Assembly (NCBI GenBank): GCA_963662155.1
Contig: OY759273.1
Coordinates: 26,327,956 to 26,391,955, forward strand
Direction: 5' to 3'
DNA length: 64,000 bases
DNA from: Lamellibrachia columna
Lineage: Eukaryota; Annelida; Polychaeta; Sabellida; Siboglinidae
The position numbers were made by a program, and so were the translations under genes. Below, one piece after another: positions 26,501 through 35,005 of the stretch. The notes beneath the pieces were generated by a model that was not told where the DNA came from, searched no databases, and saw nothing but the letters and a program-made list of their open reading frames with translations. Every line of letters begins with the position of its first letter. Positions within the stretch are counted from its first letter, which is position 1.

Positions 26501-29500
26501 ACCCTTTGTTCCAATTTGGACAAATGTTCTCACCTCAAATCTTAAAATTGTGCTAGTTGTTACCAATTCAATATGTTGAGACAGTTGTTACCAATTCAAT
26601 ATGTTGAGACAGTCTGGGCAAAATTGTTTAATACTGTACGAGTTTGCAGTTTGGTTGGAGACACTTAGAGTACACAGAGCCCTTGACAGGTGCTAATCCA
26701 CCCTCTCAGCAAACAATAATAAGCACTGGTACAGCTACAGACACACAGCATGCTTTCCTTTCCAAGACAGATTATGCAACTACAGGGAGGGTGGGGTGAG
26801 GTCTTGTGGACATTGTCTAATGTCTTCATATAAGCAAAAATCATGTTAAGACAAGTACCTAAATCGATTTGAATAGAACATGTTTGAAAGAGTTTATAAA
26901 TATAAACATCTATATAAATGTCTATATACCAGATTTAAAAAATATATATATATCTGATTTAAATAAAAAAAAATCTGATTTTTTAAATAAAAAAATCAAG
27001 ATTTTTTTCAACCCTGGGCCCAAGTTAGGATCATTCCCAAACTGTCCTGATTCCCCAAAAAGTAATGGTCATAACAATAATATATACGTTTTTTTTGGAG
27101 TTGAAATTTAATAGTAGTAAACCACTAAATATACAAATTAACAAGACGAAATTTGCATCCTTCTGGCATAAACAGTTCATTAGTTCATTAGTTATGACAC
27201 GTTATACCTCAGGTGTGCGGACATCAGGGCTGGGGTCAATTCCAATTCAATTAATTTTTTATTCAAATTCAAGCTAAAATCTTTCAATTCCAGTTCAATT
27301 CCAAATTAATTCTACAGGCCTTTTTCCAAAGCAAACGCTTGGGATAATAATAATATGTAACTGTAATATAAATTTTTTTCTGTAATAGTAAAAGAGGAAC
27401 TTTTTTCAAAAGTAATAGTAATATATCCTAAAGTAATAAATAATAGTATAACACTTTTCTATTACATCTGTTACTGCAAACTTATAAAATATCAAGTTTG
27501 TTTGCATGTTATTCCAACTACTGGTAATTGTAAACAATGTACAGACAATGGCTGAGCTGTTATTCAAACAACATGAAAAGACCAGTAGGCTGATCATTTT
27601 ATGGTTTCAGAAATACCTGCTCAATGAAACAATGCAGGAGTAGTAAGCCAATTACTAATTGTTGGGATGCCCCATTGAGGTGGCTATGGCTTCACACATT
27701 CCTAACACACATAAAGGACATGGTTTCAGATATGTGCAGGCAGACAACAAACATTACCTTAGAGCAGGAGCTGCAACCTGTATTGAATTCAAAGTAAGTT
27801 CATCACACCCCACCATAGTTTGATTTAAGCAGAACTTAGAACTGAGTTATTTTTTATAATTTCCACATGGCAGACCCTTTGTTCCAATTTGGACAAATGT
27901 TCTCACCTCAAATCTTAAAATTGTGCTAGTTGTTACCAATTCAATATGTTGACTCAAGTGAGACAGTCTGGGCAAAATTGTTTAATACTGTACGAGTTTG
28001 CAGTTTGGTTGGAGACACTTAGAGTACACAGAGCCCTTGACAGGTGCTAATCCACCCTCTCAGCAAACAATAATAAGCACTGGTACAGCTACAGACACAC
28101 AGCATGCTTTCTTTTCCAAGACAGATTATGCAACTACAGGGAGGGTGGGGTGAGGTCTTGTGGACATTGTCTAATGTCTTCATATAAGCAAAAATCATGT
28201 ACCCTCTGTTAAGATAAGTACCTAAATCGATTTGAATAGAACATGTTTGAAAGAGTTTATAAATATAAACATCTATATAAATGTCTATATACCAGATTTA
28301 AAAAATATATATACCTCAGGTGTGCGGATATCAGGGCTGGGGTCAATTCCAATTCAATTAATTTTTTATTCAAATTCAAGCTAAAATCTTTCAATTCCAG
28401 TTCAATTCCAAATTAATTCTACAGGCCTTTTTCCAAAGCAAACGCTTGGGATAATAATAATATGTAACTGTAATATAAATTTTTTTCTGTAATAGTAAAA
28501 GAGGAACTTTTTTCAAAAGTAATAGTAATATATCCTAAAGTAATAAATAATAGTATAACACTTTTCTATTACATCTGTTACTGCAAACTTATAAAATATC
28601 AAGTTTGTTTGCATGTTATTCCAACTATTGGTAATTGTAAACAATGTACAGACAATGGCTGAGCTGTTATTCAAACAACATGAAAAGACCAGTAGGCTGA
28701 TCATTTTATGGTTTCAGAAATACCTGCTCAATGAAACAATGCAGGAGTAGTAAGCCAATTACTAATTGTTGGGATGCCCCATTGAGGTGGCTATGGCTTC
28801 ACACATTCCAAACACACATAAAGGACATGGTTTCAGATATGTGCAGGCAGACAACAAACATTACCTTAGAGCAGGAGCTGCAACCTGTATTGAATTCAAA
28901 GTAAGTTCATCACACCCCACCATAGTTTGATTTAAGCAGAACTTAGAACTGAGTTCTTTTTTATAATTTCCACATGGCAGACCCTTTGTTCCAATTTGGA
29001 CAAATGTTCTCACCTCAAATCTTAAAATGGTGCACAAATGTATGTTTAGCTGCTACAAAGGCTACGATTATAGGATTGGATTGAGGATTACATTGGAAAT
29101 AAAACCAGATCACATCAGCACTAGAAAATGAAGTTTAATTAATGTTCTTTCAATTCCAATTCAACTTACTCAAAATCATTCAATTCAAATTCATGAATTG
29201 TATTAAAAATTCCAATTCATTTTTAATTCACCCCAGCCCTAGCAGACATGCCTCACCTTCCCCTACTACATATTCTATAGAACTAGTTTGTCTATTTCAA
29301 TTTTCCATAGATTTGGATAGACATTTATAGAATCATACAGAGCATAGCAGAATATTGTATAAAAAAACTGCAGAAACTACAAATTCTGTAGCTATATGCC
29401 CAAAAAATCATAAAATCATACAGAATAGATTTTTTTTGCTACAGGATGAAAACACTTTAAATGACTACTACATAACACTTTTTAAGCGGTAGCAACACCA

Positions 29501-29633
29501 AAGATGTAACATATATTCTATACTATTATCTACAATATATAGACCAATATAGCCTATATAGTTTACCTGAAGAAAATGCGCTGGCGAAAACGATCGCAAC
29601 TCCCATCACACAATTCCGCACCATCTCTGCCAT
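4844..29633 (-). CDS. Lachesin/IgLON-like GPI-anchored immunoglobulin-superfamily cell adhesion protein (seven exons found)
   Basis: Exons, 5' to 3' on the minus strand: 29633-29567, 13024-12924, 11448-11167, 9388-9222, 8952-8757, 7920-7696, 5052-4844. They encode a signal peptide, three Ig domains and a hydrophobic C-terminal tail, about 414 residues. Each Ig domain has its cysteine pair, core Trp and D-x-G-x-Y-x-C (QDAGTYTC, GDRGVYRC, DDYGDYIC). The linker VPPAI before Ig2 and GYPHPDLAWY in Ig3 are typical of lachesin, IgLON and related families, which act in outer-membrane homophilic or heterophilic adhesion, often neural or epithelial. The tail, with no charged cytoplasmic end, fits a GPI signal. 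All junction phases agree except exon 2 to exon 3, which is off by one base; a missed microexon or an indel is possible. Family is well supported, the exact orthologue is not. Confidence 0.9.
5682..7535 (-). mobile_element. Decayed CR1/L2-like non-LTR retrotransposon (copy A), in the last Ig-gene intron
   Basis: The 3' end carries the family terminus (a version of ctctcgataagccaatggct) at 5690-5715. Reading into the element on the minus strand gives the C-terminal block with QCRLDIRKYSLSQRRVNE, then RT blocks including NYRPVICKLLERLIKDHMVDFL and SQHGFLKARSCLTNMLCF near 6720-6900, and the upstream region up to 7535. Frameshifts and stops are many. It is the same family as the copies at 30560, 39440 and 62065. 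Confidence 0.85.
7696..7920 (-). CDS. Ig gene exon 6: body of Ig domain 3
   Basis: Acceptor attgtag, donor TATG|GTGAGC. It encodes YPHPDLAWYQMDVNG through DDYGDYICEGKNRMGNATG to VHLY. Open frame past the donor is intronic. It splices in phase 1 to exon 7 as VHLYETHECQG. Confidence 0.9.
8461..8756. repeat. (GT)n/(GTGC)n microsatellite grading into GTGTGAG-rich minisatellite
   Basis: Pure gt and gtgc runs to about 8545, then degenerate ~20-bp units with gtgtgagtgtgcacagtctg. The array ends at the exon 5 donor (8756). Open frames over it, rich in His and Thr, are artefacts. Confidence 0.9.
8757..8952 (-). CDS. Ig gene exon 5: second half of Ig domain 2 and start of Ig domain 3
   Basis: Acceptor aaaacag, donor GAAG|GTACTC. 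It encodes GNILNLTNLTHGDRGVYRC and YINFRPIARP, then MECIIEG, the first cysteine of Ig3. NLT sequons are present. Phase 0 in, phase 1 out. Confidence 0.9.
9222..9388 (-). CDS. Ig gene exon 4: first half of Ig domain 2
   Basis: Acceptor gatgtttcag at 9389, donor AAG|GTATGA. It encodes PPAIRIGNTT through VQLRCDADG and PSITWLRANG to FSLK. There are two N-x-T/S sequons or near-sequons in the domain. The acceptor is the first unit of a tandem array. Confidence 0.9.
9381..9790. repeat. ~69-bp tandem array that includes the exon 4 splice acceptor
   Basis: Units share ggtgacactgaaacattgag. On the minus strand each carries tgtttcag followed by TG, the same as the real acceptor. Acceptor-like copies would start exons at 9388 (real), 9455, 9524, 9593, 9662 and 9731; spacing is 67 bp once and 69 bp thereafter. 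Confidence 0.85.
9791..10488. other. Intron, no feature seen
   Basis: AT-rich intron 3 sequence of the Ig gene with no recognisable exon or element. Confidence 0.5.
10500..10850 (+). mobile_element. 3' fragment of another non-LTR element (RTE/endonuclease-RT type tail)
   Basis: The plus frame encodes RLKWAGHVERMEGER...RRPRLRWEECVKRNL, the C-terminal motif seen after the RT domain in many animal non-LTR elements (pattern RLRWAGHVxRM...GRPRxRWxDxVxxDL). It is purine-rich with GAA/GGA runs. Only the terminal segment is present, inserted antisense to the Ig gene. Confidence 0.75.
11167..11448 (-). CDS. Ig gene exon 3: second half of Ig domain 1
   Basis: Acceptor tatttttag, donor CTAG|GTAAGT. 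The 93 complete codons include the core Trp (KVEWTR) and QDAGTYTC, then SVVVL, joining exon 4 as VVVLVPPAI. The start requires one base from the previous exon, but exon 2 ends in phase 0. Confidence 0.85.
11731..11955. repeat. 28-bp tandem array, 8 copies
   Basis: The unit is gtcacgtcttgccacagtga plus tcgtcgaa, in intron 2 of the Ig gene. The surrounding 11960-12640 is AT-rich with nothing recognised. Confidence 0.9.
12740..12930. repeat. Minisatellite containing the exon 2 splice donor and two in-frame duplicates
   Basis: Three imperfect copies of a segment with cctgacagcatccaagtcct. On the minus strand each begins at a GTGAG donor: exon ends 12924 (AGG|GTGAGT), 12858 (AAG|GTGAGG) and 12771 (AAA|GTGAGG). 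The offsets are 66 and 87 bp, both multiples of three, and the frame stays open through all of them. Confidence 0.8.
12924..13024 (-). CDS. Ig gene exon 2: first half of Ig domain 1
   Basis: Acceptor ttttcag at 13025, donor AGG|GTGAGT at 12923. It encodes the A-B strands with LSCSVF, the first cysteine of Ig1. The open frame continues past this donor through two further in-frame donor copies (exon ends at 12858 and 12771). Confidence 0.8.
13247..13904. repeat. 47-bp tandem array, 14 copies
   Basis: The unit cttatcacacagacaccaca...atgacaaatgttta repeats 14 times (658 bp) with almost no divergence. It sits in Ig intron 1, just upstream of exon 2. The sequence from 13905 to 15050 is AT-rich intron with no element I can name. 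Confidence 0.9.
15055..15410. promoter_or_regulatory. Cluster of ten TGACCT motifs (nuclear-receptor half-site sequence)
   Basis: TGACCT, the complement of AGGTCA, occurs ten times in about 350 bp, with related TGACCA and TGACCG. Spacings vary. It may be a degenerate repeat rather than an enhancer; function is not shown by sequence. Confidence 0.35.
15677..16348. mobile_element. MITE-like element with ~40-bp terminal inverted repeats
   Basis: The left end has actgatttagcctattgcaa and the right end, reversed, has nearly the same sequence; the outer bases ctgcatc/gatgcag also pair. The internal 15840-15960 sequence recurs at 33570-33680, and right-end sequence recurs at 33780-33820. No transposase frame is present. 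Confidence 0.7.
16349..18337. other. Ig intron 1, AT-rich, no gene seen
   Basis: A ~135-bp spaced duplication is hinted at by repeated acactgcag and tgttcacatgaca motifs at 16555-16900, but no exon or known element is supported. Confidence 0.4.
18338..18647. repeat. Nested perfect inverted repeats
   Basis: Outer arms 18338-18373 and 18612-18647 are 36-nt perfect reverse complements. Inside them, 18485-18516 and 18535-18566 are 32-nt perfect arms with an 18-nt loop. TA runs lie between the two sets. No terminal duplication or coding sequence identifies a transposon. Confidence 0.85.
19072..20480. repeat. 40-bp tandem array, about 35 copies
   Basis: The unit ctcttgctctgtcgatagca + cctgcgacttctaacgactc repeats with few substitutions (cgactc/cgacac, cttcta/cttgta). 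Minus-strand frames of about 76 residues are created by the repeat and are not genes. No spacers or cas genes are present, so it is not CRISPR. Confidence 0.95.
20752..21585. mobile_element. hAT-type MITE 1 (CAGGGTTG...CAACCCTG)
   Basis: Termini cagggttgtttgatttaaat and the inverted tcaagatttttttcaaccctg-type end are flanked by 8-bp repeats ggcccaag (20744-20751) and ggcccaaa (21586-21593). The CAGGG ends plus an 8-bp duplication are the hAT signature. It has no transposase. Its right half is included in the 1,353-bp tandem unit that follows. Confidence 0.8.
21137..29029. repeat. 1,353-bp macrosatellite, six copies
   Basis: Copies begin at 21137, 22490, 23843, 25196, about 26550 and 27923, each starting gtgctagttgttaccaattc. 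The first four are 1,353 bp and almost identical; the fifth is about 1,373 bp, and the sixth is shortened to about 1,107 bp by an internal deletion near 28310. Each full unit contains the right end of MITE 1, about 206 bp of former flank, and the left part of MITE 2. A 63-codon minus frame repeated in each is not a recognisable gene. Confidence 0.95.
21792..29241. mobile_element. hAT-type MITE 2 (CAGGGCTGGGGT...ACCCCAGCCCT), expanded internally by the macrosatellite
   Basis: Left end cagggctggggtcaattcca at 21792; right end ...caccccagccct near 29230-29241. Flanking 8-bp repeats are gcggacat (21784-21791) and gcagacat (29242-29249), 7 of 8 matching. The first left end pairs with the only right end, so the amplification happened after insertion and split the element. 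Confidence 0.75.
29567..29633 (-). CDS. Ig gene exon 1: signal peptide
   Basis: ATG at 29633 starts 22 codons, M-A-E-M-V-R-N-C then a hydrophobic core (VMGVAIVFASAFSS), ending phase 1 at the donor G|GTAAAC. It joins exon 2 to give SSVYAQEAQ, a plausible signal-peptidase site. A second in-frame ATG lies three codons in. Confidence 0.8.
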
Positions 29634-29999
29634 CTGTAGACCACAGTCTGTTTTCTGAACAGGATCTAACCATCCCTCTATTATTGGCTCTAATGAGAGT
29701 TCGCATACCTTAAGTTACAGGTGTAAATAGTATAAGATAAAAAAGCCGTGATCACGTGACTTATAAACTTGTCGTAGATGGTCGCAGGATCTCGTGAGAA
29801 TGTATAAAGTCAGTGATTAACTTAATCTCTGACGGAATGCATTCTCTCTAGATTCTGTTATCATTTACGAACAGTTAATGCCACGTGATCACAGTGTTAG
29901 CACCTGTCAGGTATATGTACAGAGCTAATATATTACGCCACATCTAGGTGGCAGTAATCAGAAGTGTGTCCGCCAGATGGCACCACTGTGTCGCGGGAT
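29634..29999. promoter_or_regulatory. Putative bidirectional promoter between the Ig gene and MOCS2
   Basis: About 366 bp separate the Ig-gene ATG (minus) from the candidate MOCS2A ATG (plus). Two CACGTG E-boxes occur at 29753-29758 (gatcacgtgac) and 29882-29887 (ccacgtgatcac), arranged as an inverted pair with shared flanks. TCACGTGA matches bHLH-ZIP sites of the USF/MITF/TFEB type. No clear TATA box was assigned. Confidence 0.45.
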
Positions 30000-30029
30000 A
30001 TGGCGGAGGGAGTTGTTGAGGCGCGTTAT
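30000..30029 (+). CDS. MOCS2: Candidate MOCS2A exon 1
   Basis: ATG at 30000 gives ten codons (MAEGVVEARY) to a weak donor TAT|GTATTG in phase 0, matching the phase 0 acceptor of exon 2. The joined protein would be 92 residues, close to the usual size of about 88. The donor is poor, so another upstream exon is possible. Confidence 0.35.
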
Positions 30030-30544
30030 GTATTGTTTACAAATTTGTATTCACAATTATCTTATTATCTATATAATAATTTATGCGCGGTGCATTATGT
30101 GCACTGTTGTATCCGCAAATAGTTCAAACCGTCATTTAAATATCAAGTTATCAATTACACTGATTGTGACATTGCAATGACAGTCGCTGCATGAGTCGTC
30201 AGTGCCAGTGACAGTATGAGAGACAAGTTGAGACTGAGTCAGAAGTTGAGCCAGTGCATGACTGTCTGACGGCTGAGCCTGAGTTACGAGTAGCGTAACG
30301 TCTGATTAACTTCATTAGTTTCACAACGTTAACAATGTATGCATACCCAAACATTTGCTGTGTAATGGAGGTATAATGGCAAGTATCGAATGAAATTAGA
30401 CAATCTAAAAGAAGCCATGAGCAAACATTAGCATGTACCATAAAAAATGACAGCAAGACAGCCAAGAGAAGTTTAATGCACATATCAGGAGTAAACAGAA
30501 TGTACAAGACAAGGTTGGACCAATAGAAGATAGTGTTGGAAGTA

Positions 30545-32244
30545 TAATATGACAAGGTTTTTTTAATGGCGAAAGACCTTAAAGGATACTTCAGTTCAGT
30601 GTTTACCAGAGAGGAAATTAGTTCATTACCAGTTCCAGATGCTAAATTTCAGGAGGTTAAATCAAACTATTTAGTGTAGTTAATTGTAAATCCAAAAATG
30701 GTAGCTAAGACAATAAAGACAATGAAGGATAATAAATAACCGGGAGTGGATGGAATTCCTCCAAAATTACTAATGGAAACAGTAGAACAAATTAGTATGC
30801 CACTTACAAGAGTATTCAACTTGTCATTAAAAAGGGAGTGGTTCCTGTTGAATGGAAAGAAGCAAACATCATACCATTATTTAAAAAGGGTTCGAGAAAT
30901 AAGTCAGAATTACAGACCAGTGAGCTTAACATCAGTAATTTGTAAATTATTAGCAAAGTTAATCAAAGGTGGACTTCCTTGTTAGGCATAAATTATTAAA
31001 TCCATATCAACATGGATTCCTTAAAGCGAGGTCATGCTTAACAAATATGTTATGTTTTTTGGAAGAAATCACTAAGTGGCTAGACGAGGGATCACCAGTA
31101 GATATTATATAATTAGATTTTCAGAAAGCTTTTGACAAAGTGCCACATCAAAGATTACTACTTAAATTAAAAGCCCAATGATTAGCCCATGGTATCAGGG
31201 ACGGCATAATCGACAAGGCAGCGTGTTGTAGTAGATGGGGAGGTATCAAACTGGAAACCAGTGTTGAGTGGGGCACCACAAGGATCAGTATTAGGACCTT
31301 TATTATTCTTAATATATATCAATGACTTGGATGATAAATATAACAAGCGACATACTGAAATTTGCAAAAAGTGTTTAAAAGGGTTAACAATGATGGTGAT
31401 AAACAACGTTTACAAAACGATCTAGACAGATTAGTGAAATGGTCTGAGAAATGGCAGATGTTGTTCAATTTTGGGATATGTAAATGCCTACATACAGGAC
31501 ATGGTAACCTGGAAGTAAACTATAAAATGGGAAATACTGTTCTGGATACCACTGTAAAAGAAAAGGACTTAGGAGTTACAATAAGCACTGAGCATTTCAG
31601 AGCAGTGTGGTATTGCAGCTTCAAACGGTAATCAAATTCTTGGGTTGATTAGGAGAAATATAACATACAAGGAGAACAAGCTAATTATACCTCTGTATAA
31701 AGCAATAGTTAGGCCTCATTTAGAGTACTGTATACAAGCTTGGAGACCATATTGTAAGAAGGATATAGATATGCTTGACAGAATACAGAGGAGAGCTACT
31801 AAAAAGATTCCAGAACTGAGAGACCTTAGTTGTGAAGAACGACTGAAAGAATGTGGTTTAACAACCCTAGGGACAAGGCGGTTAAGAGGAGATAAAACGT
31901 TTTTAATATATTGAATGGGTATGAAAATATTGATAGAAATATATTTTTTTCACTCAAGAAAGATAATAGAACTAGAGGACATGAGGTAATATTAGTAAAC
32001 GATCAGTGTAGATTGGACATCAGGAAGCACTCGTTCTCACAGAAGACAATAAATGAATGGAACAAATTGTGTACAGATTGTGTAACTGCTAGCAGCGTGA
32101 ATATGTTTAAAAACAAGGTTAACACATATCTCAGGAGGGCGGGTTATAAGTAGATGAACATTGTTGGACTCTCGATAAGCCAATGGCTTCCTTGTCCACT
32201 TGCCATATGGGCCTTTGCCTTGGATGGCTATCTTGTTAAATCAT
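30545..32244 (+). mobile_element. Decayed CR1/L2-like LINE (copy B)
   Basis: In successive frames the plus strand shows NYRPVSLTSVICKLL near 30910, DFQKAFDKVPHQRLL near 31115-31160, RLVKWSEKWQMLFNFG near 31425-31475, then RPHLEYCIQAWRPY, IQRRATKKIPELRDLS and the C-terminal block QCRLDIRKHSFSQKTINEWN at 32003-32065. The 3' terminus ctctcgataagccaatggct is at 32170. Several frameshifts make it inactive. It lies in the probable first MOCS2 intron. Confidence 0.9.
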
Positions 32245-32364
32245 ATTTTCATGTTGGGTATATACTTATAATTACTTTCTAACTTAAGCATATTGCTATG
32301 TACATGGTTACATGCACCGACACTGCTTGTTAGTACAGGCCTGTACGTTACTGTAATGACAGCT

Positions 32365-32530
32365 AACCTAGGTTAGGAGGCTAGGACCACATCTACGAGC
32401 ATTCCATTTGGGACCTGCCCCTCCCTGTATATTATATAAATGTATATATATATAAATAGTACAGGGAGGGGGCGGGTCAGGAATTGAATGTTTGTGGCTA
32501 GGACCTAGCCCTGGCCTAGATCCGTAAAGT
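32365..32530. mobile_element. Short foldback element
   Basis: Arms ggctaggaccacat...gacctgcccctccctgtat and its imperfect reverse complement (acagggagggggcgggtc...tgtggctaggacc) surround a TA-rich centre. The whole about 165 bp could form one long hairpin. No coding sequence is present. The rest, to 33089, is AT-rich. Confidence 0.65.
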
Positions 32531-33089
32531 GTTTTGGACAGGAAGTCAATCAACTCTGCTCTGCATGCCATAAATTCATAATTAGTGGCAATTTTTTCAA
32601 TATTTAATTTCCTGCACTAATAGAGATTATGTGTCACAGGTTAAATAATTTTGAAGTATATAAACTGTTGTAACTTATTGCTGCAGGACACAAAAAGTCC
32701 TAAGCCAGCCACTTGGTCCCAGATAATACAAAGTTCAGGGCAGCCTAAAAGGTGGCCCAATATTACCATTTTGCTCTCATTTCTGTCATTTATTGCTCCA
32801 AATTATGTTTACTACAGGTATGAAAATGTTTGTTCTGTTAATTATTGATATTTAAATTGTAATGATTGCAGCTACATAACTCCTCCAAGTATGATAATAC
32901 TTGTATATATTCCAGACGAACATGGCAGACCGTAATATATATATTTAGTACTCGGAAGAGCCGTGCAACTAGAATCATTACATAAAATATAAAATTAACA
33001 AAACAAACTAGTTCCCAACCCAAGTAGTGAGTTGAATATTGGCATGTACTCCTGTTCACAAAGTGTAAGGTTCATCTTCTCTCATGCAG

Positions 33090-33211
33090 GTGAAACTGTT
33101 ATTTTTTGCCAAAAGTCGAGAGTTGGTTGGAAGGAAAGAGGCAGAGTTATCAGTAGAGAGAAACATTTCAGCCGTGAGACTTCATCAGCATATCATCTCA
33201 GCCTATCCCAT
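33090..33211 (+). CDS. MOCS2: MOCS2A exon 2
   Basis: Acceptor ctcatgcag, donor CCCAT|GTGAGT. Encodes the FFAKSREL strand-helix of the MoaD fold. Phase 0 in, phase 2 out. Confidence 0.92.
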
Positions 33212-34483
33212 GTGAGTCGTAAACCTTGCAAGTTACATAGAGCACTGATCGAGATTCAGACTAGTGTAATTTGTAATGTACACTTTTTATTTGTATTGCC
33301 CTTTATTTAATTTAACTGTATTTATTATCTTAACTAATTATTCAGTAAACTTTTGTAGAGCACTAGGTGATTATGGGGTTATATAAATATCATATTTTAT
33401 ATTATTTATCATTTGTAAGTAACTAGTGCAAGTCAGAATTGTATTGTGACTAGAACTGACAGGTCCATCCTCAATTAAATTTTTTTGCTAGTCTCATTTC
33501 AAATTCGTTTTGTGAAAAATTATACCTCTCTAGTATCAGTATCTCTAGTGAAAATTAAAACGTTGAATTTTACCCTTGGTGAAATTTCGTAACTTTATTG
33601 TGTGATTGGCAAGAGAATGAAAGTCACGCCCATGATCGGCATTAACCCGCACAGTGTTTACCATTTTGGATATTCACATACCAAATCTAATGACTAAAGT
33701 AAATTTTTTTTATGATTTAAAAAAAAAATAGGCATTCTTATATTTAATTGACTGCACACTACATATTTGGATATCAACGAACTGGATTTGCAATAGGCTA
33801 TATCAGTTCAGAGTGGAGTTTGAAAGCTGACCATACCTATGTTACTATGTTTAGTGCTGTGTAATGCCATTACAGTTTGTTCACTATTTTTATGATACAA
33901 GTATTTTTACTTAACGTGTCATTAATCATGGAAATTATCAAAACTACTACATAATCTTAGAATCACAATCAGAAAATATCCGCCTACATTTGGGATTGAT
34001 GTAATATTTTAAACTGTCAGTTTTTCACATCAGTGCCAGATTAATATTACGATGCGCAACTTTGTAAAACCAGGAATAATGACACATTTGGGATTTGGTA
34101 TTATGTTATTATTATAATTATTTTATTATCATTAAGTTATTGTTATTATCATTATGTTATTAAAACAAACTTATTATTAATATTATTATGTTATTACTAA
34201 AATACAAAGAAAATAGTGCTTGTTTAATACAAGACCTTATGAATTGTTAAGGAATGCGTTTTTGAGAATATATAATAAATGTTTTGTAAGTATAATTGAA
34301 CCAGTAGTAAATGAGTAATAAAGTAAATTTGATTCAGACTGGTTTCTGTTTGACAGCCTTCAACCGATACAAGACAACGTTGTGCTGGCTTACAAGGACG
34401 AATACCTTCCATTAAATGACGCTGAATTGCAACTGAATGCTGGTGATGAAATTGCAATTATACCTCCACTGAGTGGCGGTTAG
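33090..34483 (+). CDS. MOCS2: MOCS2A, molybdopterin synthase small (sulfur-carrier) subunit
   Basis: Exons 33090-33211 and 34357-34483 (plus a short 5' exon, possibly 30000-30029). Exon 2 encodes VKLLFFAKSRELVGRKEAEL to AYP; exon 3 gives ILQPIQDNVVLAYKDEYL then GDEIAIIPPLSGG and TAG. This is the ubiquitin-like MoaD fold; the C-terminal Gly-Gly is thiocarboxylated and donates sulfur for converting precursor Z (cPMP) to molybdopterin, in the cytosol, in a heterotetramer with MOCS2B. Length, motif order and splice phase (2 into 2) all fit. The stop is followed by four bases and a donor (AAG|GTACAC), so the mRNA continues into MOCS2B. Confidence 0.93.
33478..33825. mobile_element. Truncated second copy of the 15677 MITE family
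   Basis: It shares tttcaaattcgttttg, aagtcacgcccatgatcggc and the right terminus ggatttgcaataggctatat with the element at 15540-16348. The left terminal repeat is missing. Sequence 33826-34350 is ATT-rich with nothing further recognised. Confidence 0.6.
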
Positions 34484-34487
34484 GAAG
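34357..34487 (+). CDS. MOCS2: MOCS2A exon 3, with the Gly-Gly C-terminus
   Basis: Acceptor tgtttgacag, TAG at 34481-34483, donor at 34488. Four untranslated bases (GAAG) follow the stop before splicing to the MOCS2B exon. Confidence 0.95.
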
Positions 34488-35005
34488 GTACACAATGTGC
34501 AGTAAACTAGATGCTCATATATATACACTTGATGTGGGACATACATATTTGTGTGTTATTGTATTTTCTCAGTGTCATAGTTACATTTTATACTAACCTA
34601 TTTACATAAAAAATCAAGTCACTAAAGTCATAATGCTGGATGAGATTTAAGTAAAATTCAGTCGTTGTCATTGTATATTAGACTGCTATGTTTACGCAGT
34701 ACTAATTGTATACTTATACAAATTTATTTTAGTCAAGTTTCTAACTAGTTTGGAGCCTGTAAATGTGTAAGAAAATATAACTTATTGGCGTTTTATTAAA
34801 AAACCCAGTTCTGCTGTTACAATTGCTGTTTTTTGGCACTTATTGGTTGATCCGGTGGCAACATTCTGATGTTCGAATTCCTTTATTTGGATCAATGCCA
34901 TCCTTTGAAATCTTTTGTATTCAGCCATAATCCAATGTCAGGTTATGACGTTGACACAACATATTTACAGATTTTGTTTTTAAGTTGTGTGTTTGCACTG
35001 TGTAG

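Noticed and set aside
21973..28704. 63-codon minus frame repeated six times (MISLLVFSCC...)
   Set aside because: It is part of MITE 2 sequence copied by the macrosatellite; low complexity and no family match.
29977..30180. 67-codon frame starting MAPLCRGIW as MOCS2A N-terminus
   Set aside because: Its start resembles the vertebrate MOCS2A beginning, but splicing from it to exon 2 leaves the wrong phase and meets a stop. The frame from 30000 fits instead.
34870..34885. gttcgaattcc as a tRNA/SINE B box
   Set aside because: No matching A box or foldable tRNA body at the right distance.
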